A stretch of 64,000 nucleotides of DNA, taken from contig CM065296.1 in NCBI GenBank assembly GCA_032871835.1, forward strand, positions 113,160,146 to 113,224,145, given 5' to 3'. The DNA is from Dipteronia dyeriana. Its lineage: Eukaryota; Streptophyta; Magnoliopsida; Sapindales; Sapindaceae. Within the stretch, counting starts at the first letter, position 1; every line of letters begins with the position of its first letter. A program made the translations under genes and the position numbers. The notes under the pieces were generated by a model, which was given only the letters and a program-made list of their open reading frames with translations, did no database searches and was not told the DNA's origin. This document shows positions 46,490 through 57,587 of the stretch, one piece after another.

Positions 46490-46505
46490 TGGCGCTAGAA
46501 GGAGG
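46490..46505 (+). other. Primer-binding site of the Tat-type element
   Basis: TGGCGCTAGAAGGAGG begins two bases after the LTR. TGGCGC is a usual gypsy PBS start, but the following TAGAAGGAGG does not match a tRNA 3' end that I can name. Confidence 0.8.
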
Positions 46506-46537
46506 GGCAGCTTGAACTTTCGAACTTGTTAAAAGCA

Positions 46538-48272
46538 ATGGCAGGAAGCAGAAGTAGTTCAGGGAATGACCAAAAATCACCAGGCAATTTCCATATTGGC
46601 AATACGTCACAAGATCCTGCAACAAACTCGGAAAACTAGCCTGCGCACCTGACAGGGATCCAACAAGTTCCTCCAACCAGCAGAGATCTTAAGCTGAGTT
46701 TCCAAGAGGCCCTACAGCAATTGGTGACGGACGCAGCAAGGGAATGGATTGATCTACTGGCCGTAGGAGCACATACTCCCAATCCTCCACCCGCAAGGCT
46801 TCGTTCGATGGTGGTGGAGCCAGGAATAACTATGCCAGAAACCAGAAGGAACTCTTCCTCAATCAATCCAGCTGGAAAGAAAACACTAGAAGAGGAAAAT
46901 CACCAGAGGCTAGATCGCAATCAAACAATACGTGCCAGACATCGTAAATATGATCGGCGCAGAGGACGATCATCATCAGAAGAAAGTGATCAACACCATC
47001 ATAAACGTCATCATGGAGTCACACGAGGGTTCCGGCATCAGAGTGAAGAATCTGAGGAAAGAATGACAGTTACCCAACGGTTCAACCGTCAAGGAAGCCC
47101 GGTGGGGGACAGAGATGTCACAATCCAGAGCCTAACTCGAGAAGTAGAGAATAACAGGCGATAGATGGAGGCACTAGTCAGACGTTACGGCTGTAACGAT
47201 CTATCTGACGATGACTCCGACAGTCCATTCACCAGGGAGATTTTATGGACCCCTTTCCCAGAAAGATTCAGGATGCCGCATGTGGAGCAATTCAAAAAAG
47301 ATACAGATCCAAAAGAGCACGTTAGACGCTATAAAAGTGCCATGGCTTAATATGCCGGCAATGACCCTCTGTTGTGTCTCAACTTTCCGCAAACACTGGG
47401 GGACACAAGCTCAAGATGGTTCGGAAGACTACCCCTGGCAAGCATCAGAAATTTCAGCTAGTTGAGCAGGAGATTTTCAAGGCAATTCCTGAGCAACGTT
47501 CACAGAAAGAAGTCGGTGGCCTACCTCTCTCAAATAAAACAGGGGAAGGACGAGTCATTAAAAAAAATACTTTGGCCGGTTCGGCCAAGAAGTATCAGAA
47601 ATTGGCAGCGCTAATGATGAAGCAATTATTGCTACCTTCACCAATAACTTGCAGAATGGACGACTATTCTTCGATTTGAGAAGAGCATGGCTGACTAGGT
47701 ATGCCGACATGATGGATATGGCGGGAGGATACGCTCTGGCCGAGAAAGAAGAGTTAGCTACAGGAGGAAGCTATATGCATGGAAGAAAGCCCGAACAGAA
47801 GAATACCGAATCCAAGGGGCAGAATCAAAAGGAAAAACGGAATGGGAACAACAATGAGAAAAACAAGGATGAGGGTAATAGGCTCAACGCCGAACGGTCC
47901 ACAGAGAAATACCAAGGAAGATATACCAATTACACCCTTCTTCGGAAGAAACAAGAAGAAATTCTAGCCATCTTGGAAGAAAAGAATATGGTGCAAGAAC
48001 CGCGGCGACAATCACAGTTCCCCCGAAGAGATACAACCAAGTATTGCAGGTTTCATAAAGAAACCGGGCACGAAACTTCAAAGTGTTTTCAGCTCAGAGA
48101 TTACAGAGAGACTTTTATTCGGGAAGGGCACCTGCGGGATGTAATCTTGAAAAAAGATGAGAGACCAGAAACCAAGAAAGTCAAGGTTGATCACAACCCT
48201 GGTCAAAATCAAAGAATCAGCCTCGAAGTCAATCAAGTAATACATACAATTTTCGGAGGACCTTCACTTTGA
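46538..48272 (+). pseudogene. Gag of the Tat-type element, degenerate
   Basis: Starts at the ATG of 46538 (MAGSRSSSGNDQKSP). In-frame stops occur at about 46636, 47162, 47348 and 47461, and the frame changes before 47650. The core reads FRMPHVEQFKKDTDPKEHVR. The last open part (47649-48272) holds YADMMDMAGGYALAEKEELA and the zinc-binding motif YCRFHKETGHETSKC, with the C-H-H-C spacing seen in Tat-group gag. It ends HTIFGGPSL. In a live element this protein forms the particle and binds RNA. Confidence 0.88.
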
Positions 48273-48379
48273 GAAGCAACCGAGAACGAACTTAGGAAAT
48301 CAGAGAAGCAGTAGAAGCGAGGAATAACTTCGACGTAAACTCGGTTGAACCAGACCCGAAAAGGGTAAAGGAAGGATGG

Positions 48380-49132
48380 GACCCAATAGTCTTTACAGAG
48401 GCAGATTCCCATGGCGTCGATGTTCGACCTAACGACGCTTTGGTTATAAGTGCCCGGATTGGCCATATGGAAGTCTGGAGAATTTTAATAGATAATGGGA
48501 GCTCAGCAGACATCCTAAGCGTGACCGTATACGACCAGCTAATACTAGACCGAAAAGATTTACAACCTTTCCATACTCCATTAAGAGAATTTGGGGGAAT
48601 AGAGGTCAGGTCACTCAGGATGGTAAAACTACCTGTGAAGATCGGAACGGCACCATGCCAGAGGACTGTCCTGCTCGACTTTGTGATAGTTGACTTGGAT
48701 AATTGGCCGTTTAATGCATTATTGGGCCGGCCATTCCTGAATAAAACAAAGGCCGTGACGGCCACTTATGCATTAATGATCAAGTTCCCAACAGAACAAG
48801 GGGTTAGGATGGTCAAGGGATTCCAAGAGATGGCCCGAATATCAAATCTGTCAGTATACAGAGACAAGCATGATGTTGAACAAGTGTGCACCATAATGCA
48901 GCCAAATCAGTGTAAAAAATCCTTGTCATTCGAATTGGATCCAAGGGAGGGCTCGAATGAATACAAAACAAAATTGGTTGAAGTGGTACTTGAAGAAGAC
49001 AAACCGGACAAGAAAATCAAGATAGGGGCTAACTTGGATGGAAAAAGCAACGAAGACTTAACCAATCTGCTTAGAGAATACAAAGATGTATTCGCATGGA
49101 GTCATGGAGATATGATCGGGATAGATGCCTGA
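48380..49132 (+). pseudogene. Protease region of the Tat-type element
   Basis: The open stretch at 48440-49132 starts MVISARIGHMEVWRILIDNG. ILIDNGSSADIL holds the aspartic protease signature with D-N-G-S in place of the more usual D-S/T-G, a form common in gypsy elements of this group. It continues through FNALLGRPFLN and ends in a stop at 49130-49132, before RT. Confidence 0.85.
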
Positions 49133-49870
49133 GTAATATTCCACCATCTCGCAGTAAGCCCTAATGCAAAACCGGTAATACAAAAGATAAGATCGTTCAA
49201 TCTTGAAAGAAGTCAAGCAATCAAAAAAGAGGTGGAAAAGTTACTAGCGACTGGATCAATCAGAGAAGTCAGCTACCCCCAGTGGGTCGCCAACGTTGTC
49301 CTCGTCCAGAAGAAAAATGGACAATGGAGGATGTGCGTAGATTTCACGGATCTAAACAAGGCATGTCCAAAGGATAGCTTCCCACTTCAAGGATAGATCA
49401 GCTGGTGGATGCCACAGCAGGTCATGAATTACTCAGCTTCATGGACACTTACTCAGGATATAATCATATCCGGATGAACAAAGCTGATGAAGAAAAAACA
49501 GCCTTCACAACTGATCAGGGTTTATATTGCTACACAGTAATGCCCTTCGGTTTAAAAAATGCAGGAGCTACGTACCAAAGGTTGGTCAACAAAATCTTCA
49601 CTCGGCAAATAGGAAGGAACATGGATGTGTACATTGATGATATGTTGACTAAAAGCGTATCAGCAGATGGGCATGCCCACGACCTCCGAGAGACATTTGA
49701 TGTTTTGAGAAGATACCAGATGAAATTAAACCCAAACAAATGTTTATTCGGAGTCCATTCGGGAAGATTCTTGGGTTTTCAAGTCCATCAAAGAGGAATC
49801 GAAGTTAATCCCGAGCAGATCCAGGCTTTGCAAGAAATGACTTCACCTAAAACATTGAAAGAGGTATAAC
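49133..49870 (+). pseudogene. Reverse transcriptase of the Tat-type element
   Basis: The first part gives VLVQKKNGQWRMCVDFTDLN and KACPKDSF. A one-base frameshift at about 49385-49395 separates it from the open segment 49405-49869, which has DTYSGYNHIRMNK, TVMPFGLKNAGATYQRLVNK and the intact catalytic box VYIDDML. A stop follows at 49867-49869. The domain order and sequence are those of Ty3/gypsy RT. Confidence 0.92.
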
Positions 49871-50430
49871 GCTTAACATGGTGTTTAGCCTCCTTGGAAG
49901 ATTCATCTCAAGGGCTACAGACAGGTGCGCGCCTTTGTTCAAGATAATCAAAAATGGGAAAGGTCTGGAGTGGAATAAAGAGTGTGAGCAGGTATTCTTA
50001 AAAATAAAAGAGTACTTGGGGAAAGCTCTCATCCTCTCAAAATCGTAAAAAGGGGAAATACTTCAGCTGTATCTGTCAATAACCGAGCTTGCAGCAAGTT
50101 CAGTCTTAGTCAGAACAGAAGATGGAGTGCAGAAACCAGTGTATTATACTAGCAAGACACTCCTACCGCCCGAGACCAGGTACTCACAAGGCAGAGAAGA
50201 TAGCCTTAGCATTGGTTTCAGCAACAAAAAAACTGAGACCATACTTTCAGGCCCATACGATCCAGGTTCTCACCAATTGCCCATTAAGGCAAATCTTACA
50301 AAAACCAGAGATATCAGGAAGACTTACTAAATGGGCAATCGAGTTAAGTGAATTCGATATTCATTATGTCCCCAGAACCTCCCTCAAAGGACAAGCGGTG
50401 GCAGACTTCATAGCCGAGTTCACAGAACCA
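49871..50430 (+). pseudogene. First RNase H domain of the Tat-type element
   Basis: After the RT the translation reads CLASLGRFISRATDRCAPLF, then LQLYLSITELAASSVLVR and VYYTSKTLLPPETRY, the usual gypsy RT-linked RNase H. A stop follows KALILSKS (50046-50048), and a frameshift near 50190 leads to AEKIALALVSATKKLRPYF. This is the inner RNase H of the pair; in Tat elements it is often partly degenerate. Confidence 0.82.
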
Positions 50431-50454
50431 AACCTGGAAACAAAAAGACTGTTG

Positions 50455-50850
50455 GATAAAAGTTTCCCATGGAAACTATATGTTGATGGTTCTTCAAACA
50501 CTCATGGCAGTGGGACAGGGATCGTGGTTCGCACCCCAGAAGGAGATGATGTTGAATGTGCCATGAGATTTGATTTCAAAGCAACCAATAATCAAGTCGA
50601 ATACGAGACATTGTTAGCTGGACTCAGAGTCTGCATAGCTCTTGGGGCAAATGAAGTTGAGATGTTCAGCGATTCGCAGGTAGTTGTTAACCAGGTTATG
50701 GACGAATACCAGGCCAAAGATGAAGGAATGATTGCCTACCGTGACATAGTAAAACAGCTCCTCTAAAAATTTAAAAAATACAAGATCGCTCAGATCCCCA
50801 GAGAAGAAAATGAAAAGGCAGACGCTTTATCTAAATTAGCATCAACAACA
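50455..50850 (+). pseudogene. Second (archaeal-type) RNase H domain
   Basis: LYVDGSSNTHGSGTGIVV gives the first catalytic D, NNQVEYETLLAGLRVCIALG the E, and VEMFSDSQVVVNQV the second D. ENEKADALSKLAS lies at about 50810-50847. A stop interrupts it at 50764-50766. A second RNase H of this type after the ordinary RNase H is a hallmark of the plant Tat lineage. Confidence 0.88.
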
Positions 50851-50919
50851 ACCTCAATCAGACCTAAAACCCTTCCAGTCGCACACCTTCTTAAACCGAG
50901 TACAGCTGAACCTAAGCAT

Positions 50920-52190
50920 TTGGAAATTTTAGAAATCCGAACACCGCAAGACGGTTGGATGGTCAGACTGAGAAGGTTCTTGGAAGAAGGCATGCTCCCG
51001 GAAGATCCAGTATTAGCAAAGCGCATCATGTATCTATCGACTAGGTATACCATGATCAGAGGAGAATTATACAGAAGGGGGTTTTCTCGAGCTCTCCAGA
51101 GATATATACCAGAAGAAGATGCACATCGAATACTTCAAGAGATCCACGGAGGAGTTTGCGGGAACCACACTAGGGGTAGGAGTTTGGCGCATAAGGTACT
51201 CAGGCAATGCTATTATTGGCCTACACTTTTCTCAGATGCACAACAATGGTCGGAAAGTTGCAACACTTGTCAAAGAATTGCCAACGATATCCGAAAACCC
51301 CCAGAAAAGCTCAGAAATCTCACTGCCCCATGTCCATTCGCCATACGAGGCCTATACCTGATCAGGCCAATGCCAGCTGGGACAAGGGGTGGAGTGAAGC
51401 AAACCATTGTAGCTGTCGATTATTTCACAAAATGGGCCGAAACTGAAGCGCTGGTGCATATCACGGAAGCCAACACCATAAATTTTGTAAAGAAAAACAT
51501 ACTTTATAGGTTTGGAGTTTCGGACACTATAATCACCGACCATGGCACTCAGTTTGATAACCAAAACTTCAGACAGTTGTGCGAGAAGTATCATATTCCT
51601 AACTACTATGCGACACCAGCTCATCCATAAACAAACGGGCAAGTAGAAGCAGTAAATAAAATTATCAAGCACACCATTAAAGCAAAATTAGATGACAAAA
51701 AAGGAAGCTGGGTTGAAAAGCTTCCTAAAGTATTATGGGCATATCAGACGACAGTAAGGACTTCAACAGGAGAAACTCCGTTCACCCTAGCGTTCAGAAA
51801 AGAAGCTGTCATCCCCATAGAAACATCGTATGCGTCCCCCCGGGTCAGGCTATACGATGAAGAATAAAATGTTGATACACTGCTACAAAGTTTCGATGAG
51901 CTAGAATAAAAAAGGGAAAAGTCCCGAATAAGAAATACAGCCTATCAACAAAGAGTGTCTCGCCACTACAACTTTCATATTCAGATCAGGAAATTTCAGT
52001 TAGGAGACCTGGTACTCAGGAAGGTGTCACTGAACACAAAAAATAGAGTCGCGGGATCCCTGGCTGACAAATGGGAAGGTCCAAACAAGATCGAGAGGAT
52101 AGCTGGCCATGGAGCTTATTGGATTGCTCGACCCAATGGAGGGGTGTTACCCCGACCATGCAATGTCCAATATCTGAAGATTTTCTATCC

Positions 52191-52194
<4 letters not shown>
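50920..52194 (+). pseudogene. Integrase of the Tat-type element
   Basis: The zinc-binding H-H-C-C motif spans HRILQEIHGGVCGNH to CNTCQ (about 51123-51280). The catalytic core shows IVAVDYFTKWAE and IITDHGTQFDNQNF, then TNGQVEAVNK with the glutamate. A stop falls just before TNGQVE (51628-51630) and two more near 51865 and 51908. The C-terminal part GDLVLRKV, LADKWEGPNKI and GGVLPRPCNVQYLK ends at the TAA of 52192-52194. Confidence 0.92.

Positions 52195-52235
<41 letters not shown>
52194..52235. repeat. (AT)n microsatellite directly after pol
   Basis: A 42-base AT alternation begins at the last base of the pol stop codon. Confidence 0.92.
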
Positions 52236-52237
<2 letters not shown>

Positions 52238-52791
52238 AATATTTTATTATTTTATTGGTAGGATAAATATTAAACTGTAATTTAAATCTATCGATTTTTT
52301 ACAGTAATAAATAAAATTACTCAGAATTTTCGAAAGGACAGCACCTAGTTCGAGATTTCAAAAAAAAAAAGACATATGATAATAAGAACATATGGAAGCA
52401 GAGCATGATAATAAGAACATGCAAATAGAATTCTCGGGACCGTTAAATCCCGAATGGACGGAGAAGCTCGTAGGAGCATGCCAGCCGAGCAGGTCAAAAT
52501 AACCTTCGTAAAAAGGCAAACCCGATGCACCAGACTTTGGAAAAATGCTCGGGACGCTATCGGGAGAAATTCCGGTGAAATGCGTAGCTGTGTTGAAGTA
52601 ACTTTTTTTTAAAAAAGAGCTCAACGATTCGGCAAAACCTTGAGCATAAAAACTAGGGAGACGTCCTTGGTAATGCGCAAGGACTCGAACGTATGATCAT
52701 GGTGAGTCTTGATGTAACGTTCGGGTAGCAATCGGGTATGAAACATAAGTGCAAACTTGCCCGTTTCAAGATGACTCGGTTAATAATAAAG
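52236..52791. other. Non-coding spacer of the Tat-type element
   Basis: It lies between pol and the tandem array and includes CTCGGGA and CCCGA motifs like those in the LTRs. No protein feature was seen. Confidence 0.5.
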
Positions 52792-53090
52792 AGCCAGTTT
52801 AATAAGATACTTGGCAATCGAAGTCATTCGGGTAACGACCGGTTTAATAAGATACTCGGTTAAGTTACCCAAACATCGAAGAAGCCAGTTTAATAAGATA
52901 CTTGGCAATTGAAGACATTTGGGTAACAACCGGTTTAATAAGATACTCGGTTAAGTTACCCGAACGTGAAGCCAGTTTAATATGATACTTGGCAATTAAA
53001 GTTATTCGGGTATTAACCGGTTTAATAAGATACTCTGTTAAGTTACACGACCATCACTCAGTTTAATATAACACTCGGCAACAATCAGCA
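52792..53090. repeat. Dimeric tandem array, about 3.3 units of 86-91 bp
   Basis: AGCCAGTTTAATAAGATACT begins at 52792 and 52883, with a variant at 52970 and a partial one at about 53056. Each unit is made of two related halves of about 45 bases, CCAGTTTAATAAGATACTTGG and CCGGTTTAATAAGATACTCGG, followed by ATTCGGGTAAC or AAGTTACCCGAAC. Such 3' arrays are known from Ogre-type and other Tat elements and can seed satellite DNA. Confidence 0.85.
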
Positions 53091-53129
53091 AAAAATAGAC
53101 CAAAAACATTCAACTCAGAACAAAATTGA

Positions 53130-53136
53130 ATTTTAT
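53130..53136 (-). promoter_or_regulatory. Possible polyadenylation signal of the antisense gene
   Basis: GCAATAAAATTC on the minus strand lies about 90 bases past the stop of the antisense gene and before the tandem array. Confidence 0.45.
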
Positions 53137-53222
53137 TGCTCTTAAAAGAATGGTTACAATTCAAAGAATGGTTCTTTACAAGTAAAAAATAAAGAATCAG
53201 AATCTTCTACAAAACTACAAAA

Positions 53223-56071
53223 TTAAGGTTGCGAGGATTTTGAGCCTTTGCCAATACTCAGATCTGGCACCATCTCGTATTCACGAAGCATGCTCTCATT
53301 AGACAGCCAAGTAATATCGTCGACAGTATCATCCCTCCACTGGCTGCAATCTTCACCAGGGACTGGCCCGACATCTGGGACTACACCCTCAACCGACTCT
53401 TGACTCGCGTAAAAAGTCGAGAGAGAATGCTCGGACGGAATCACTAAATGCATAGGATGGGGCTCTTTGCCTTGACTACCACAGTAGGCTCTCCATTCCT
53501 TCATCTGAATCCGAAGAGATTCCAAGGACCGGTCCACATGGTGTTTGATTGACAGCTCCCAATTAGCACGGGCTTTCTCGGTCGCCCTATTCTTGACTTT
53601 GAAGAACTCGCCGGCCGAAACTAGCCCACGTTAAAATTCCCGAAGAAGTAGGGCATCGTAAGCAGGGGATCTTTTAAAACGATCCACCCCTTGGACTTCC
53701 AGTTCCAACCTGGCCTCTCGGGAAAGGGATTCAACTGTCAGAACTTGGCGCTCCAGATCTTCAATTTTTTGGTCATAAGCAGACTTCGCCTGCTCCGCCT
53801 CCTGCTCCGCCTTAAGCATGGATTCTTCAGCAGAAGAAAGAAGATTTTGAAGCGATGCAACTTTCTCCTTTGCCAGGGATGCCTTGTCATCGGCTTCAAC
53901 CTGTTTCGCCAGGCAGTGGTCGGTAAATATCTGTACAGAGCCGACCTTCTGCTGATAAGCCTGGTCAGCTCGAGCACGACCCTTCTCACTCGCCTTCAGC
54001 TGAGCCTCCAGACGCCTTATCCGATCGGCTTGACATCGATGCATCTGAACAAGCTCAGCAAATTCGGCCACCATATGCAAAGGAATATACTTAGAAATCC
54101 GGCAGAAGCAAAACAATAAAGGAGTCAGAATTAACTGAGTTAGATTTAACTTACATAAGATGCGCTGTTAAAAACGTTTTGGAGACGTTCGGTCAGTGAA
54201 CTATCTCTAAAACCGCTCCAGCGGTCCTCCCCGATATAAGCCCGACCAGAGGACATCTCCTGTAGCATATCTTGGGGAGAAAGGAATAAAGGAACCCCCG
54301 AGGGTTCAGGTCCCAGATTTCTAGACTCGGGGGCAGGAGAAGCCCTATTTGGCTCTAAGGATGGAGAAGGAACCCCCGAAGGTTTAGCTCCCATATCTCC
54401 AACTTCGGGGGTAGAAGAAGCCCTACTCGGTTCTGAAGTGGCTGCATCTACTGATGCTCCAGCACCAACACTCGGGGCAATCTCATCCGTAACATCTTCG
54501 TCGCTGGAGTCAATGAATGAGACTACCCGAGGAACTTTGAGAGGACGAGACGGCGAACTAACTGCCTTTTGCTTCTCACCCCGATAACGGTGGAAGTTAA
54601 GATCAGCAGCAAGATCTTCTTGTGGATCGTACCGAAAAGACTCAAAGAATTCGGCACCAGCAGGCACTTGATCCGTCGAGACGTTACCACAGTAGCCAGC
54701 TTCAAACCGTCCGACAGGCTCTTCACCTGGATCCTCATACTGTCTCTCCCTATTTTCAGGTAGTTGGGTGTCAGTCGATTCACATTGGCCACTTGGACCA
54801 GCAAAATCCTAAGTAGATGGTTGAGTTTCCCGATCAACGCACTCGGGATATTGCTCAGCAATATCTGTTTCCTCATCAGGCTCGGGCGGAGCAATACCCT
54901 CATCACCCTGACAGGGAAGCCTCTTTTCTACTCGCTTATAGAATCGCCTTCACCTGGCGAGCCTGAAGATCGCTGACAACGTCCGTATCAAACACTAAAA
55001 AAAATAATAATAATAATTATGTTTGAAAATAAAAGCAGAGAAATAGAACAGAATGGGCGTCGGGTTACTTACATCGCCTGCGATGACCCGAAATCTGTCT
55101 GAAGAAGCCGAGCTTTATCAAGTCATCCTCTTTGAAAAGATCGCTCTTGCTCCTCTTTTCCAGACTACGAACTGCTGCCCGAGTCAGCCTCTTCAGCTCT
55201 GAATCACTATAGTCAATTGTTTTCTTGTTCCACACTTCGGGGGAACAAAATAAGCGGGGAATACTCAACACCATTTGGGAATCCCCAGATTGAACAGAGA
55301 TATCAAGCCCGAGAGCCCCTCCAGCAAAAAACCAAATGTTCTTCCAAAATTTGTTGGATGTAGGGAATCCCCATAAGAAACCTTTCTTCTTTGGGTCATC
55401 AGAAGCATCGACCCCCCGATTCGCCTGTGCTTCTTTGGGGACCCAACCATCCGAAGAAGTAGACGCAAGAAAATAGGTCCCCATTCTGCTAACTTGCCTC
55501 AGAGTAAAGAAATGCCTGATTTCATTCGGGAAAGGCGGTGAAAGGTTCATTCGACTGAACATGTGCCACATACACATCAAGGCTTTGTAACTATTCGGGG
55601 CAAACTGAGCTGGGCTATACCTGCTTCAGCCAAAAACCAGGCAATAAAAGGCTGAAGGGGAAGTGTGACACCGCAGCAAAGCATCGATCCGTAAATCGCG
55701 ACCATACCCTCAGGAGGATTCCATACGGCTCTATCCCCCGCAGGGGCCAAAGTGACTAAGTCGGGCAAGTCGAACCGGGAGCAATATTTTTATTTCTCAG
55801 CTGGCCCGACCACATTTGGCTCAGTATCATAGCCACTCGGGCGAGTATCAGAAAACAAAAGACGAGACACCTTGTGCACTTCATCAACGTCACCCTCGTT
55901 AACAGTCTGTTCCCTGGTCTGAACGCTGCCCGAGCCGTGCTTGTATATCTTACTTCTGCTCTGATGTTTACCCATCCTTCGAAAAGATACCCTGTGATCA
56001 GAAATATCAGAATCAGAACTAGATGGAGAACTCGATACAGGGATGAAGGCGACGTCAGGGTGAAGCCCCAA
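53223..56071 (-). pseudogene. Antisense spliced gene in the Tat-type element ('putative gypsy type transposon' protein family)
   Basis: Three exons on the minus strand: 55073-56071, 54155-54994 and 53223-54089. Introns of 78 and 65 nt both start GTAAGT and end AG, and the frame matches across each. Exon 1 gives MGLHPDVAFIPVSSS, then GVTLPLQPFIAWFLAEAG and SYKALMCMWHMFSRMNLSPP, which resembles the plant family named 'putative gypsy type transposon' (Pfam Transposase_28). Exon 2 is acidic and Ser/Pro-rich. Exon 3 is a long coiled coil (QADRIRRLEAQLKASEKGRA onward). Damage: a TAA at 55790-55792, a frameshift at about 55600, a frameshift with stops at the start of exon 2 and a TAA at 53631-53633. 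Function unknown. Confidence 0.75.
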
Positions 56072-56079
56072 AACATCAA

Positions 56080-56694
56080 CCTCTAAGAATGGAGGTTCAT
56101 CTATTGAGATATCCCCCAGTAATCGTTTAATGCAAGATACTAACTGGAAATCCCCACGTTCTTATGCATCAAAAGCGATTTTAAAGAGACGATGGCGGGA
56201 AGATGGCCCCATTAAAACTAACCTTGAATTAAGATGGATGCAAGATCTTCAAGCGGAGAATCGTGAACTTCTGGATAAAAAAATCTGAATTTAAAGAAAT
56301 TTCTGCTGAATTTTTGAGAATAAACCAATAATATCTTTCAGTGAAGAATTTAAAGATGAGACGGCACGAAACCCTAGGACTTCAAAGCGGAAAAAACTTT
56401 ATGACCAAATTCGATGACGTAGGCGGCATTTGGGGAAACACAAAAAATCACTTTTCATAAATGATATTAGAAAACGAAGAGACAAGGGACGCGTGTCAAA
56501 ACAAGAAGTAGCCCTCAACCGTCAGAACTTCAAAACGTCGCCATCATTTAAGATCTCGCGTGATGAAGCGAATTGAAATTATAGGGTCGCCATTAAGACG
56601 CACCATTATGACAAGACGGCTATTATGACAAGTGAAAATTAAGACGATTAAAATATTCTTGCCCGAAATGAAATTTGCTCGATAAAAATATTTT
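56080..56694. other. Presumed promoter and leader of the antisense gene
   Basis: Non-coding DNA between the antisense start and the PPT, without a recognised domain on either strand. A transcript of the antisense gene would begin here. Confidence 0.4.
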
Positions 56695-56704
56695 AAGGGG
56701 GTAT
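56695..56704 (+). other. Polypurine tract of the Tat-type element
   Basis: AAGGGGGTAT stands immediately before the TGTTGTATATG start of the 3' LTR. Confidence 0.82.
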
Positions 56705-57587
56705 TGTTGTATATGAATTTTACCAAGCATACACGTCAATGACAGGAAGGAGAAAATAGCCATGTGGACTCCCAAATGGGCACTCAAGAAATATCGTACG
56801 AGGCATCATTAGAGAGAAGAAAAGCCCGAGTAAGCATATATAGAATGAAACCTACTCGGGATCAGTTAACAATACTCGGGACTGGTTAAAACAACGCTTC
56901 CACTCGGGCTCAAACGGTACTACTCGGGACCATCAAGTATTACTCTTACTCAGAAATAAATACGACTCGAGTAAGAACTTGGTGCTTATTTCACACAGAT
57001 TAAGTCATTAAATACGTGAAGATATCCATCAGGAAGGAATCCCAAATAAAATGGACCGGAACATTAAGTTAGAAGAGTCCCCAATCAAGAGATAACTTGA
57101 TTTCTTTACGAAGACTACATTCTTATAAGGAAACAAGTCCAAATTGAACAACACTACTAGAATCCCACTCAATTTCTATAGGAGACCCCGAAACAAGAAA
57201 GAAGACAAATCAGCCTCAAGTAAGTAACCGAATCACAATTAAATACAAAGATCTTGTATTACTTGTACAAAGCAGATTAGGGTTCTATAAGCATATAAAT
57301 AGACCCATAATCTTGCTCCAAAAGACACAGGCAATACAGCATACAGCAATTATAGAAAATACAGAGAGAAAAAAAAGAGATCGAGAGCTTTTAAATATCT
57401 TATTCTCTTAGTGGATTTTGGCTTGGTTGATCCTTCAACCAACCGTGGATGTTTCTCCGGCCATCGGAGTTTTACCACGTAAAACTTGTCTTTGTTACTC
57501 TCTCTGCATCTCTTTCTCTTTAATTCAATAGCCGAAATCCAATCCTTGTTGGCTTTTTTTGGCATAATCCAAAAATCGACGTCAACA
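56705..57587 (+). repeat. 3' LTR of the Tat-type element
   Basis: It matches 45611-46487 from TGTTGTATATGAATTTTACC to ATCGACGTCAACA, with a six-base net length difference, including an extra ACCG-containing stretch near 57055. Confidence 0.93.

Larger units (their letters stand above)
45611..57587 (+). mobile_element. Ty3/gypsy LTR retrotransposon of Tat type with an antisense gene
   Basis: 11,977 bp, with LTRs at both ends (877 and 883 bp), PBS, gag, protease, RT, RNase H, a second RNase H, integrase, a dimeric tandem array, an opposite-strand gene and a PPT. The second RNase H and the extra gene in the long 3' region are known traits of the Tat lineage (Tat, Ogre and Retand relatives). Nonsense codons and frameshifts in gag and pol make it inactive. 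No clean 5-bp duplication was found; CACTA precedes it and CACTT lies three bases after it. Confidence 0.92.
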
